In this document: positions 33,945 to 44,264 of the stretch, in pieces
How the letters are laid out: every line of letters begins with the position of its first letter
Numbering within the stretch: the first letter of the stretch is position 1
Assembly: GCA_951804985.1 (NCBI GenBank)
Contig: OX638135.1
Location: 11,074,058 to 11,138,057 of the forward strand
Source: Dryomyza anilis
Lineage: Eukaryota; Arthropoda; Insecta; Diptera; Dryomyzidae
Reading direction: 5' to 3'
Length of the DNA stretch: 64,000 nucleotides
Translations under genes and position numbers: made by a program
Notes under the pieces: generated by a model
Told to the model about the DNA's origin: nothing
The model's input: only the letters and a program-made list of their open reading frames with translations
Databases searched by the model: none

Positions 33945-34199
33945 TAGCTCACCCTCTGCTGACTCCTAGGCTTCCTCCAGTAGGAATTGCATCTCCTCTT
34001 CAAATACCTGCAGAAAGATGGAGATGGAATTCAAAGCAAACGAACACATTTTTTTTTTACTTTCTGAATTACTTTGGTTACACTTGTTTAAAAAAAACTT
34101 GACTGTTGACTTTTGCTAATTTTTGCGATCTTATATACTCATAAATTGCAACATATTCAATAAAAGGATTCCATAAGAATCCAAATACAAATTTATGAA

Positions 34200-34430
34200 A
34201 GATTGCTAAGTAATCAGTTTAGTTCAAAGTATGGGTATCTGATTGGGGGCGCTACTCATTTTAACAGAGGAGAGGCAACGTAAAAGAAAAATAAAGAACG
34301 AGTACGTCGTAACATACAAAAACAATGCCGTGTAAAAATCTCAAATTAATCAATTTAATTTAAAAGTAAAGGTTTCTGATCGGGGGCGCTACTCATTTTT
34401 ACAGAGGAGAAATAAAATAAAGACTAGGAG
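34200..34430. repeat. Duplicated GGGGGCGCTACTCATTTT motif
   Basis: TCTGATTGGGGGCGCTACTC at about 34238 recurs as TCTGATCGGGGGCGCTACTC at about 34376, each followed by ATTTT(T/A)ACAGAGGAGA and preceded by TTTAATTTAAAAGT-like sequence (about 140-bp period). It lies upstream of the antisense ORF and could be its promoter region or an old tandem duplication. Confidence 0.55.
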
Positions 34431-34539
34431 TTGTTAATACAGCAACCAACCTCCAGCGGGTGGAGCTAAAAAAAACACTAGGTCACAATGATGAACAATG
34501 AGCATAAAGACTGTTCCCAGGTTTAAAATAAATGTAGGA

Positions 34540-35067
34540 TAAACTAATCCGTACATGAATGGATAGCTATGTAACTAGCATTGAATTATGGACTAAAATT
34601 AATTAGATAACAAAACCAAAATTATTTGCGAAGTATAAAATTGCGATAGGTCAGTACCTATATCAATATAATTCTAAACAAACAAGTTCATTGCACATTG
34701 CAGAAGCCACTAACGTACTGGAAATGAAACGAGATACGGTAGTGCAGCGATAAAGCTGCCTAATATATTTTTTATCATTAACACAATTTTCATTCATAAA
34801 ACTAAATATAATGCATATGTTAATATATATATATGTTAATATATATACAAAAAAAAAAAGAAGCTAACAAACTAACAAACGTTTTACATTCATCATTACA
34901 CGGTAATGAAAATAAATAAGTACAATTGAGATGTACAAAATTAAATATTTAACAACTTAATAAAGCAAATACATTTATGTAATGCTAAGAAGTCGCGCAC
35001 GCTTATTTCTTAATACTTAAAAAAATTATTAGTTAGTGCATGAGTAAATAGCTAAGTATTGTTGAAT
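34540..35067 (+). other. D 3' non-coding region, left of copia E
   Basis: Homologous to B 55829-56450: ATAGCTATGTAACTAGCATTG, GATAGGTCAGTACC, GGAAATGAAACGAGATACG and AACAAACGTTTT occur in the same order. This shows that the cargo at 32160-34540 sits inside the element rather than beyond it. It is cut at 35072 by the copia insertion and resumes at 39823. Confidence 0.65.
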
Positions 35068-35072
35068 ATGAC

Positions 35073-35217
35073 TGTTGAATTTGTATACTTTACTATAAAC
35101 TACTTTATTATGTACAAACATGTTATCAATGATTTTGTGTATTTTATCGTTCTGAAAATTTTATAAATTAATTCATTCGCTTTCAAATATTCTAATAAAT
35201 AAATTGTATCCACAACA
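35073..35217 (+). repeat. E 5' LTR
   Basis: 145 bp, TG...CA, left flank ATGAC. Differs from the 3' LTR at one position. The AATAAA-type sequence near the end (AATAAATAAATTG) may provide the polyadenylation signal. Confidence 0.95.
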
Positions 35218-35332
35218 AAGGATTTGGGCCAAGGAGCATATAAGTTGTAATTCACTATTTCCTGCGACATTGTAAAATTTTTCCGAACGTTAAATTTTTT
35301 GTTGCAAATTATTCTTGGAGAATAAATTTAAA

Positions 35333-35790
35333 ATGGGATCAATGTACCAAATAGAAAAATTGGAGGAGAGTAATTATGACGGATGGAAGATCCATATGCG
35401 CAGCGTTTTAATTCATGCTGAATTATGGGGATATGTATCTGGAAATATACGAAGGCCAGCCGAGGAACATCTTTACAACGAATAGAATAATAAGGATCAA
35501 AAGGCGCTTTCTATGATCTTATTGTGCATGAAGCGTTCTCAACTCAACTTGGTTAAGAATGCTCCAACGAGATAAGTATTCCTGATGAACTTCAGATTAT
35601 TATACTTCTTAATAGTTTATCAGAGAGCTATGAAAATTTCGTGGTTGCTATCGAGTCTCGTGACGTATTTCACAGTATTGAAGTTTTGAAAATCAAGCTG
35701 ATGGAGGAACATGAGAGGAGATCAAGTAAGAAACAATCAGAAGACGTACAGCAGGCGTTTTTGTCAAGGTCAAGGACATGGGATTATAAG
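35333..35790 (+). pseudogene. E gag N-terminal part (broken)
   Basis: ATG at 35333. SMYQIEKLEESNYDGWKIHM then LIHAELWGYVSG is the typical start of copia gag (UBN2/gag-polypeptide type). TAG interrupts near 35486 and further stops and a frameshift follow before the frame is recovered at 35641 (VAIESRDVFHSIEVLKIKLM). Confidence 0.8.
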
Positions 35791-36165
35791 AAAAGCAATG
35801 TGGACAAGAAAAAGCGTGAGTTAAAATGTTTTAAATGTGGTCTGTTAGGACATTTTGCTCGGGATTGTACCAAAAAGCGTACAGGATTGGGAGCACTGTT
35901 GCATGGTATGCATAAAGAGAGCATACAGAACGGTACGTGGATATTTGATAGCGGGTCGACATGCCATATTGGCGACAAAAATTTGTTCATACAAATAAAT
36001 TATCACAAGGAAAGAGTAGATCTAGCAGCGAATTATTGCATATTTTCAGAGGGGATTAGCGATATTGAGTTAACAAATTCAGTTGGTGAAAAAATGATCC
36101 TACGTGAGGTTCTGTATGTGCCAGAAATTAAGTTTAATTTTATTTCTATCAGTCAGTTTGTCTAG
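35791..36165 (+). pseudogene. E zinc knuckle and protease
   Basis: A CCHC knuckle, CFKCGLLGHFARDC, starting near 35827, is followed about 27 residues on by WIFDSGSTCHIGDKN, with the D-S-G triad of copia proteases intact. The segment from 35641 is open to the TAG at 36163-36165 (SISQFV then stop). Confidence 0.85.
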
Positions 36166-36198
36166 TCTAATTATTCTGCTATATTCAAAGGTGACAGC

Positions 36199-37391
36199 GT
36201 GCAGATTTGCAATGCGGATGGAAACGTTGTGCTGAGCGGCGAGAAAAAAGAGCAACTCTTCGTATGTTACACCAATGATTATTCAAATCGGCATGCAAAA
36301 GCGTTTATAGCAAACACAGCTGACTTCGAGACATGGCACAAGCGCTTAGGACATCTTAATACTCAAGGTATGCATGAATTATTACAAAAAGGGAAGGTTC
36401 GGGGATTGCCAATAACCATCGTACCAAAAGATTTTGCGTGTACTACGTGCTTAAAGGCAAAATTTTGCACAAAACCTTTTCCCAAAGGTGGAAGTAGACG
36501 GGCTAGTCAAGTTCTCGAGTTAGTACACTCGGTATTTCGTTTTGTTTATTGACGATTAATCTCGCATGAACTTTGTATATTTCTTAAAGAACAAAAGAGA
36601 AGTTTTTAATGCATTCCAAAGCTTTGTTGCCATGGCAGAAAGACAAACCTCGAGAAAATTGCTACGTAGTGATAATGGCCGAGAATACCTGAGCAAGGAG
36701 TTTTCAGTGTGTTTGGAAAATCTTGGTATACGGCGACAGTTTTCTGTGGAGTACACACCACAGCAGAACGGAGTGGTGGGACGGGCGAATCGGACTATTG
36801 TCGAAATGTCACGATGTTTGCTGATTGGATCAGGATTGCCCGAAAATGTATGGGCAGAAGCTGTGGGTACTGCAGTGTACTTAAGAAACAGGTGTCCATC
36901 AAGATCGTTAGATGGAGTAACCCCCATTGAAAAATGGAGTTTGCTAAAACCGACAGTGTCTCACCTACGTTTGTTTGGATGCAAAGCGTTTGTATTGGAT
37001 AAGCGTTGCGGAAAATCCAAGTTTCAACCAAGAGGTGTGGAATGCGTGCTGATAGTTTACTGCGGGATATAGATTGTATGAATTTAATAACAAAAGAGTG
37101 TACAACAGTCGAGATGTTGAGTTTATTGAAGAACCCGCGACTTCAAAAAACGAATGTGAGTATGACATATTCGAGCGTAGTATAGAAACAGCAAGTAAGG
37201 TGAACGAACCGGAAATAAACGAACCGGTTGTGTTGGCGTTCACGGAAATCCTGATTGCAGGCAAAGAGAGGGAAAACTCTGAAATTTTGTTAAACGAAGA
37301 ACGCGAAATTCTGGGAGAAGAATTGGGTGAGTGTGCAAATGGACCAGAGGAAATTGCTGATGAGACTTCGAATAATCGTGATACGTCTTAA
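36199..37391 (+). pseudogene. E integrase (broken)
   Basis: The pre-integrase zinc region has H..H and CTTCLKAKF (ETWHKRLGHLNTQGMHELLQ). A frameshift with the TGA near 36552 removes the first catalytic Asp context. The core continues from 36566 (KLLRSDNGREYLSKEF, EYTPQQNGVVGRANRTIVEM; the Glu of the usual VERAN is Gly) to RLFGCKAFVLDK. A C-terminal acidic tail (37074-37391) ends at a TAA. The Gly in place of Glu would abolish catalysis. Confidence 0.8.
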
Positions 37392-37490
37392 AATACGAAT
37401 TTCAAAACATTTCGATCTGGTAGAGCAAATTGCTGATGAGACTTCGAATAATCGTGATACGTCCGAAAATACGAATTTCAAAACATTGCG
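37343..37490 (+). repeat. ~90-bp tandem duplication in the copia tail
   Basis: GCTGATGAGACTTCGAATAA...CGAATTTCAAAACATT is present twice in direct orientation (starting about 37343 and 37431) with one or two differences, one of which (TCTTAAAAT against TCCGAAAAT) creates the stop at 37389-37391. Confidence 0.8.
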
Positions 37491-37585
37491 AATCACTTTG
37501 TTCCAGAGGAACTTGGATTTTGGTCGATAAACCATCTGAACAACCAATTGTGAAAAGTATGTGGGTATTTACTGTTAAGAAAAAT

Positions 37586-38118
37586 AACCAGTTGGGAAGG
37601 TTAGATCACATGGGAAATTTTAAAGTAGGTGTAATTATGATAGTTAGGATTATCAAAATTATAGTCGGTCTAAGCCGACTATAAAAACCCTACACATATG
37701 TGTGGTTACCATTCAAAGTGATATATAGGTCACCAGGGTATACGAATCCTGAAAATAACTACAAACATTCAATCGCTGAAGAATTTCCATTCATTTGATA
37801 CCCATATTTACAAATGGGTAGGTGTACCGAATTTCGATTTTTTTATGTGAACCACAAGTCTTTTCTCCGGAAAACTTTATTATCATGTATTTGAGCATGA
37901 TGTCAATATATATTTGACCAAAAAAGTTTACCTAAGCACGTATACATAAAAATTGATCTTTATATGTACATTTTATATGAGGTATTTGAACATAAGTGGT
38001 CGGATCATAGGTCACAATGGACCGTTTTCGCACATACAGCGTAGGTATATTAGTAATCTAAGTTATAAGTTTCATTTATCTAGCTCTTCAATTTTAAAAG
38101 TAGTAGGGATTTCAACAG

Positions 38119-38160
<42 letters not shown>

Positions 38161-38324
38161 GGACAGACAGACGGACAGACAGACGGACATCGCTAAATCG
38201 ACTCAGGAGGTCATGCTGATCAAGAATATATATACTTTTCCATGCCGGAGATGCTTCCTTCTGGTGTTACAAACGGCGTACCAAACTGAATATACCCTTT
38301 AACTCTTAGTGTAGGGTATAAAAA
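37586..38324 (+). mobile_element. INE-1/DINE-1 copy inside copia E
   Basis: AACCAGTTGGGAAGGTTAGA to AGTGTAGGGTATAAAAA, about 739 bp. The GTCY microsatellite spans about 38117-38189. The insertion is clean within the copia frame: the sequence leaves at VFTVKKN and resumes at GEVERYKSRLVAKGC, so removing the insert restores the reading frame at the site. This copy gives the fullest version of the family here. Confidence 0.9.
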
Positions 38325-38760
38325 TGGAGAAGTAGAGCGCTATAAGTCCAGACTGGTTGCTAAAGGTTGTAGCCAAAAATACGGAGTTAACTATACAGAA
38401 ACTTTTTCACCAGTTACAAGATATTCAACAGTACGAACGGTTTTGTCGTTAGCGGCAGAATTCAAGTTGTACGTACTTCAACTTGATGTTGCAACTGCAT
38501 ACCTGTATGGCGAAGGAGATAGTGAAATCTACATGGAGCAACCGGACGGGTTTATAGATCGAAATTGTCCTGAAAGGGTGTGCAAACTTCAAAAATCAAT
38601 TTACGGATTGAAGCAGTCTGGTCGAAATTGAAATAACAAGTTTGATGAAATAGTGAAGTCTATTGGATATATGCGAAGCACTCATGTGCATATACCTTGA
38701 ATTCAGGTGACGAATACAATATTATTATCGTATATGTAGATGACATATAGTTGGCAAATA
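38325..38760 (+). pseudogene. E reverse transcriptase N-terminal and palm (broken)
   Basis: RLVAKGCSQKYGVNYTETFS, PVTRYSTVRTVLSLAAEF, KLYVLQLDVATAYLYGEGDS, IYMEQPDGF and LQKSIYGLKQSGRN are classic copia RT motifs. The usual LDVKTAFL reads LDVATAYL. A TGA follows GRN (usual GRNW or ARNW). The catalytic box YVDD lies at about 38727 in another frame with a TAG right after it. Confidence 0.85.
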
Positions 38761-39588
38761 TTATCAGATATAATCGAAATTACAGACAAAGGTCCAGTTA
38801 GTTATTTCCTAGGGATGGAGATAGATAGGAAAGAACCCACTGGACATATACAACTATGTCAAAAACGGATGATTATGGAATTGCTGGAAGCTAAAAATAT
38901 GATGGAATGTAAGAGTTGCAATACACCGTTGGATCCAAGCGTGAAATTCAAGTCATGCATTGATTGTTCGAACTGTGAAAAAGTCGATGAAAAGGAATAC
39001 CAGTCTTTGATAGGATCAATGATGTCCATCGCACTTTGTTCACGACCTGATATTATTCATTCCGTTAATAAACTTTCTCAATTTAATAAAAATCCACACA
39101 AAGAACATTTAACTGGCGCGAAACACATTCTAAGATATTTAAAATATACAATTGATTACTGTTTGTATTTCAGACCAACAGGAAAATCTTTGACATGTTT
39201 TTCAGATGCAGATTGGGCTGGTTGCAGTGATGACCGAAGATCGTATACGGAATATGTTTTTATATTGGCAGGCGCTGCAATATCTTATGAATCTAAGAAA
39301 CAACCCACCGTTGCGTTGAGTTCAACTGAGGCTGAATACATGGCAATTTCTTCAACAGCAAAGGAAATAATATATATCCGTAATCTTCTAAATGAACTGG
39401 GTTTCCAGAAATTAGTAAATCATGCGACAACTTTGTATGGCGATAACATTGGTTCCCAGCAGATGGTTCGTAATCCAATTTACCACTCTAGGAGTAAGCA
39501 CATCGACTTAAGAGTATCACGTAAGAGAGATTTTCAAGAGAGGCGATATCGACTTAAAGTATGTACCATCAACGGAAAATACTGCTGA
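38740..39588 (+). pseudogene. E RT thumb and RNase H
   Basis: A 282-residue open frame: KGPVSYFLGMEIDRKEPTGH, YQSLIGSMMSIALCSRPDII, LSQFNKNPHKEHLTGAKHIL, then RNase H with SDADWAGCSDDRRSYTEYVF, SSTEAEYMAISSTAKEIIYI and YHSRSKHIDLR. Catalytic D, E and D positions are present. A frameshift at about 39525 replaces the last residues; the original end (STAD IFTKVLEKNKYKEHVKKLGL) reads in another frame to 39654. Confidence 0.85.
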
Positions 39589-39677
39589 CATATTTACAAA
39601 GGTCCTTGAGAAGAACAAATACAAGGAACATGTGAAGAAGCTGGGTTTAATTTAAAGGAGTTTTTAGTAAGGGCAGG

Positions 39678-39822
39678 TGTTGAATTTGTATACTTTACTA
39701 TAAACTACTTTATTATGTACAAACATGTTATCAATGATTTTGTGTATTTTATCGCTCTGAAAATTTTATAAATTAATTCATTCGCTTTCAAATATTCTAA
39801 TAAATAAATTGTATCCACAACA
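39678..39822 (+). repeat. E 3' LTR
   Basis: 145 bp. It is preceded by a purine-rich GTAAGGGCAGG tract (39667-39677) acting as the polypurine tract and followed by the duplication ATGAC. Confidence 0.95.
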
Positions 39823-40135
39823 ATGACTAGCATTTAACCATGTACTACTGGGACTCTAAATAAAACAATTTGTATTGCAAAAATGCTGAGACATATCCAA
39901 ACATATATGTTTCTTAACAAAATCATATAGTACATGTTGACACATATGTAAATTAACTATTATAACTAATTAAGGTATAATTATGGCCATAGCCTTAACA
40001 GGATGTATTAAGGTAAAATAAGAAATATTTATAAGAAAACTATATGATATGATCAAGGATTCCATTAAATATGTAAAAAAATGGAATTTCTTCTCTTTCT
40101 CTTTACGATAGGCAATAAAGAGCGAAACCAATATA
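39823..40135 (+). other. D 3' region resuming after copia E
   Basis: Starts with ATGACTAGCATTTAACCATG, the continuation of the motif cut at 35072 (B: ATGACTAGCATTGAGTCATG at 56450). AT-rich, no ORF. It leads into env. Confidence 0.6.
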
Positions 40136-41194
40136 ATGATTAGAATTGTCACATTGGTCCTGATACTGGCAGCCAATGAAGCAGTCCACATCACACAGAC
40201 ATCAATTAATGATACAAGATTATTCTTTGAGAAGACAACTGATGCATTGTTCTACAATGATGAATGGACGATAGTAGCCAAGTTTAAACCGCTACAACTG
40301 AACGCTTTCCTGGAGCTGACAAACAAATACATAATCACGGCAAATACAATGTGCGAACAAATGAGCACCAATGTAAACGGACCCAGCATAAAAAGATCAT
40401 GTATAGCAGCAACACGGGAGACCACGGCAATAATAGCCACACCAAAGAAAAATGAATAAATAATTCAGCGCACAATAAAGAGTAACCGACAAAAGAGATC
40501 ACTCAATTTCATTGGCGTAGGACTCAACTGGGCTTTTGGACTGATGAACAATAAAGAAAGAGTGACTATCTATAAATATCTCAATGATATTGAAGATAAT
40601 GAACATAAAACATACGAAATTATGAAAAGACAAATTACGGTGATTTCATCAAATTATACAAAGATAGCAGAACCCTTACTGAATTCCTTGAAGGAAGTCG
40701 AAAATCTGCAAAATGTGTTAAACATAACAATAAGAACACAAAAATACATAAATGAAAAAATAAACCAACAAGTTAGTCATTTACTATTGATGGATACCTT
40801 GGAAATTCAATCTACAATTAATGCAAACCTAATCGAAATTCAAGGACAACAGCTGATGGAAATGACAATCATTGATGATCTATACAAGGGACGATTACAC
40901 CCGACAATTATAGACCAGAGCGAGTTAGATGAAATGCTGACTAGCCTCACGTTAAGAGGAAAGGCGAAGTGGTTCATACAAAAATCATTCGAAATGCATC
41001 GTGCATCAACACTACGAGTTTTCCCAGACACAGACGGCCTAATAATAGTAATCAAGACACCACTACCTGATGATTTGTTGCTCACATTATATAGAATTTA
41101 CCCAATACCCACAAATATTAATGAAGAATGGAATGCATTGGTTAAAACAACATATGACTACATTTTAGGTAATAGTTATTTCACCAATTATTAA
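40136..41194 (+). pseudogene. D env (errantivirus type), one internal stop, 3' short
   Basis: One frame of 353 codons broken only by TAA at 40457-40459. The N-terminus is a probable signal peptide (IRIVTLVLILAA). At 40487-40501 a furin-type site RQKRS precedes a hydrophobic LNFIGVGLNWAFGLM, as in insect errantivirus envelope proteins, then a helical region (TIRTQKYINEKINQQVSHLL). No membrane anchor is seen before the stop, so the C-terminal part appears lost. Env would be expressed from a spliced RNA. This is an endogenous relic, not functional as it stands. Confidence 0.75.
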
Positions 41195-42319
41195 ATTAAT
41201 TTACAACAGTTTTTTTTAATTTCAAAAAAACTAAAAACGGAAAATCGGATTATAAATCGTCGATATAGAACTAAAAGTCATCAAATAAATTTTGTTTCAA
41301 TATCGATTTTTTTTTTGTTAATAACTTCTTCAATTATAATTTGAAACAATCATAACCTTTTAGCGCAGTACCGAATGGACATACTTAAAAACTATATTTT
41401 GTGAATAATTGATTTTTAATTATGAAAAATACACCAACACATCTTAAACTACGAATTGTCGAATTTTTATCAAACTTTCATAAATGGTATTTGGATTTAT
41501 AGTTGTACAACGAAGATATACAAAAAAATATGTATATTTTTTAAAAACTAAATTCAAAATTATCTATTTGGCAATTTATTCTAAACAAAAATTCGAAAAA
41601 AGTCGAATTTTTTTTACGTCGAATTATTAAAGTTGTTTAAAATTGTCTATGGTTATGCGCCTATAATGTTTAATTTCGATTTAATATTGATACCCCGAGA
41701 CAAAATTTATGTCATTTTTCAGGAATATTTCCGGCCAACACACAGATAAATGGAATATGTTGGGAAGTGTATAGCAGGTTGTAAAATTTTGTGGAATTTT
41801 AATGACAGATTCACGGCATATTTTGGGATCGGTTCGTCAGTTTGGGCAGACAGCTTGTGATACAAACTCCGCCTATCTCTTTTTAAAATATGTCGAAAAA
41901 ATGTTTCTAAACTGTCTCGACATTGCCTAAAATTTTTGTCTTGGGACATTTTGATATAGATCTCAAAACACTTAAAACTCGAATTGTGTATTCTTCAGAA
42001 TCTTTGTCAAAATACAATGGCGCATATTCATAGACAATTTAAAGTCAACTTTAAAATAAAAGTTACCCGATATTTTGGGCAATTTTAACGAAGATTAAAA
42101 TGTCAAAAAGTTTTTTTAAGTCGCAAAAAGCGAACGATTAAAAAGGTAATTTACAGAATATTAGTAATCTGGAAATAGTAATTTTTACACAAAGGCGCAA
42201 TGTAGAGAGAAAAGCTCAAAAAGGCGTAAACTATTCAAATAACAATCAAAATTAAAACAGCGCATAACTTACAGTATTTTATCGTTTTTACAAGCAAAAT
42301 TATCAAAACAAACCAAAAA
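41195..42319. other. AT-rich spacer with an inverted repeat
   Basis: No gene and no D 3' LTR seen. Inverted arms AAAGTTGTTTAAAATTGTCT (41626-41662) and its counterpart (42020-42053) enclose about 360 bp. The same GTCTATG..ATGCGCC phrase occurs near 19780-19800. It may be the remnant of a dispersed foldback-like repeat. Confidence 0.45.
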
Positions 42320-42885
42320 TGAATATGACGCATATTTACTCTGTAAATTAATTGTGTTTTTTTTTTTTGAAAATTTGGCGCCTTTTTCTATATTTTGCGA
42401 TCTTTTTAAAAGCCGCAAATATTCTGCATTTTAAGCGCTTTTTTGCATTTTGTGTTTATTTTTTTGAAAATTTAGCGCCGTTCTCTGTAGTTACCGGTCT
42501 TTTAAAAAGGCCGGTCTTTTAAAAGGCGCCTTTCTGTATATTTTGCGCCCTTCTATAGAGGCGAACACATTTTGTAAATAAGGCGCATTTGAAATTTTAT
42601 GCTTTTTAGAAAATTTTGCGCCTTTCTGGATAATTTGCGCCCTTCTATAGAGGCGCAAACATTTTGTAAATAAGACGCATTTGCAATTTTATGCTTTTTT
42701 GAAAATTTTGCGCCTTTCTCTATATTTAGCGCCCTTCTGTAGAGACGCAAGCATTTTGTAAATAAGGCGCATTTGAAATTATATGCTTTTTAGAAATTTT
42801 TCCGCCTTTCTGTATATTTTGCGCCCTTCTACAGAGGCGCAAACATTTTGTAAATTAGGCGCATTTGCAATTTTATGCTTTTATG
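42320..42885 (+). repeat. GCGCC satellite array, copy 1
   Basis: A lead-in (ACTCTGTAAATTAATTGTGT, GGCGCCTTTTTCTATATTTT, ATATTCTGCATTTTAAGCGC) then four or so units of ~95 bp (TTTTGCGCCCTTCTATAGAG, ACATTTTGTAAATAAGGCGC, TTTTATGCTTTTTAGAAAAT). The same array, with the same lead-in, is at 62850-63357 in inverted orientation. It is cut at 42885 by a family A LTR fragment. Reading frames here are artefacts of the repeat. Confidence 0.85.
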
Positions 42886-43290
42886 CAACTTAAAGAATAA
42901 TCACTTATATCAACTGCTGAATTTCTACAATTCAGCTTTACAATGTTCACTCACGAGACGCACTAGTTCACTATCAAATCACAACTGAAGTGCTGTGCCT
43001 CAGATGCGGCTGCCTTATATACTGCAGGCATCAGTTCGACACGTTTCGACAAGCTTTCACTTGTTTCGAGAACCGTAGAAGTTTCGTGAATGACGCATGC
43101 TATTGGCATCTCATTCGCACTCATGTGTTTTAATGTGCTGATCTTCCATTTCTTTCTCGCACATTGCTCTGTACGCTGAATGATCTTCCGTCTCTTTCTA
43201 ACACATTGCTTAGTGCGCTGAATTGTCTTGCGTCTCATTTATTGTTGTTGATTGCTTGCACTATGGGGCAAATTACATCTTTTCGTAACA
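42886..43290 (-). mobile_element. Family A LTR fragment
   Basis: Matches the family A LTR from CAACTTAAAGAATAATCACT to the end TTTTCGTAACA. The first ~140 bp of the LTR are missing, replaced by satellite sequence. The right flank is ATAT (43291-43294), as in the two full copies. It is probably a truncated solo LTR. Confidence 0.85.
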
Positions 43291-44264
43291 ATATGTTTTT
43301 TCGAAGTTAAAAAAACTTGAGACGAAATTCAGTATCGTCAACTTGGGTGACTTTGATCCGAAAAACTGTATATGTTGATTTTGTAAAGCTTATAATTCGC
43401 TATTTTGTAATGGAATTAATATTTCATTATTTTATAAAATATTGTAAGTATGTTCAAAATTACGACTCGGAGCCTCCAGTGAATCGAACAATTCTCGAAG
43501 TGGCTTCGAGAAAAAAAATCGATCTCGTTATTATATCGAAACTAATTTTTAATGATTTTTGTATTCAATTGTTTTGCAGGTTTCTGAAATGTCTACGAGA
43601 AAAAACATTGATCTCGTTGTTATATCGAATAATTTTTAAAGATTTTCGCATTCAGTTGTACCTCCTTCAGGTACATGCCTGCTTTCGTCTGCTGGATATA
43701 ATTTTGGTAATGATATGCAGGTCCGAACAGTTGGAACACAGAACAGTTGTCCGCAAAAGTTATATCAATTTGATTATTATAAAAGCAACTTTTTTCGTTT
43801 ATTTGTTGATAAATATTAGAACTCTTCATTGCGACTCGTTTCTGATTTTAAAAATAAGGTCACCAGGTGTCCAGTGACCTTTTCTGTATGGCTCTATTTA
43901 CTTTTGTTTAAAATAAATAGAATGGACATTTTTTTATATTTTTATGTTAATTTCACTTTACTTCATTAAAAATAAATCTATGAAAGTAGTGAGCTTTGAA
44001 TTTTCATTTTTTATTTATTTTTGTTTTTGATGTCAGAAATATTTTCGCTCAGAATTAATAAAAAAAATGTAAACACGTGCTAAGTTCGTAGACTCATTTT
44101 CGAAAACCATTTTGTTTAAATTGAAATTGAATATTAAAATAATATACTACAAATTAATATGGAGTACCCAGTAGGAGCAACTGACAGAAAATAAAATGCA
44201 ATGGAAAATTATGATGGTAATTGTAAAAAGTAATTGTGTTACGAATTATATTCAAGAGAATAAA
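43291..44264. other. Spacer with a small internal duplication
   Basis: A frame of 186 codons (43317-43877) exists but has no recognisable domain. The region holds a degenerate direct repeat (GAGAAAAAAAATCGATCTCG near 43508 and GAGAAAAAACATTGATCTCG near 43597). No element was identified. Confidence 0.35.

Larger units (their letters stand above)
35073..39822 (+). mobile_element. Copia-like element E nested in Gypsy D
   Basis: Two 145-bp LTRs (TGTTGAATTTGTATAC ... ATCCACAACA) differ at one base (ATCGTTCTG against ATCGCTCTG). The 5-bp duplication ATGAC (35068-35072 and 39823-39827) fixes the borders. Order gag, protease, integrase, RT, RNase H is that of Ty1/copia. The polyprotein frame is broken many times and an INE-1 copy sits before RT. 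The left part of D's 3' region continues on the other side. Confidence 0.95.
28072..41194 (+). mobile_element. Gypsy D, composite element with extra cargo, env and nested copia
   Basis: 5' LTR, tRNA-Ser-type PBS, gag, protease fused to integrase by deletion, a repeat-rich 3' region, and an env ORF, all on the plus strand. It is related to B and C but is a separate subfamily: gag has a long coiled-coil N-terminus and the LTR differs. It holds a 2.4-kb segment absent from B (32160-34540) and copia E (35073-39822). No 3' LTR is found, so the right border is set at the end of env. Confidence 0.75.

Noticed and set aside
43317..43877. 186-residue ORF
   Set aside because: It is Ile/Phe/Leu-rich with AT-rich codon use, has no recognisable domain, and crosses a local duplication. 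Coding is not supported.
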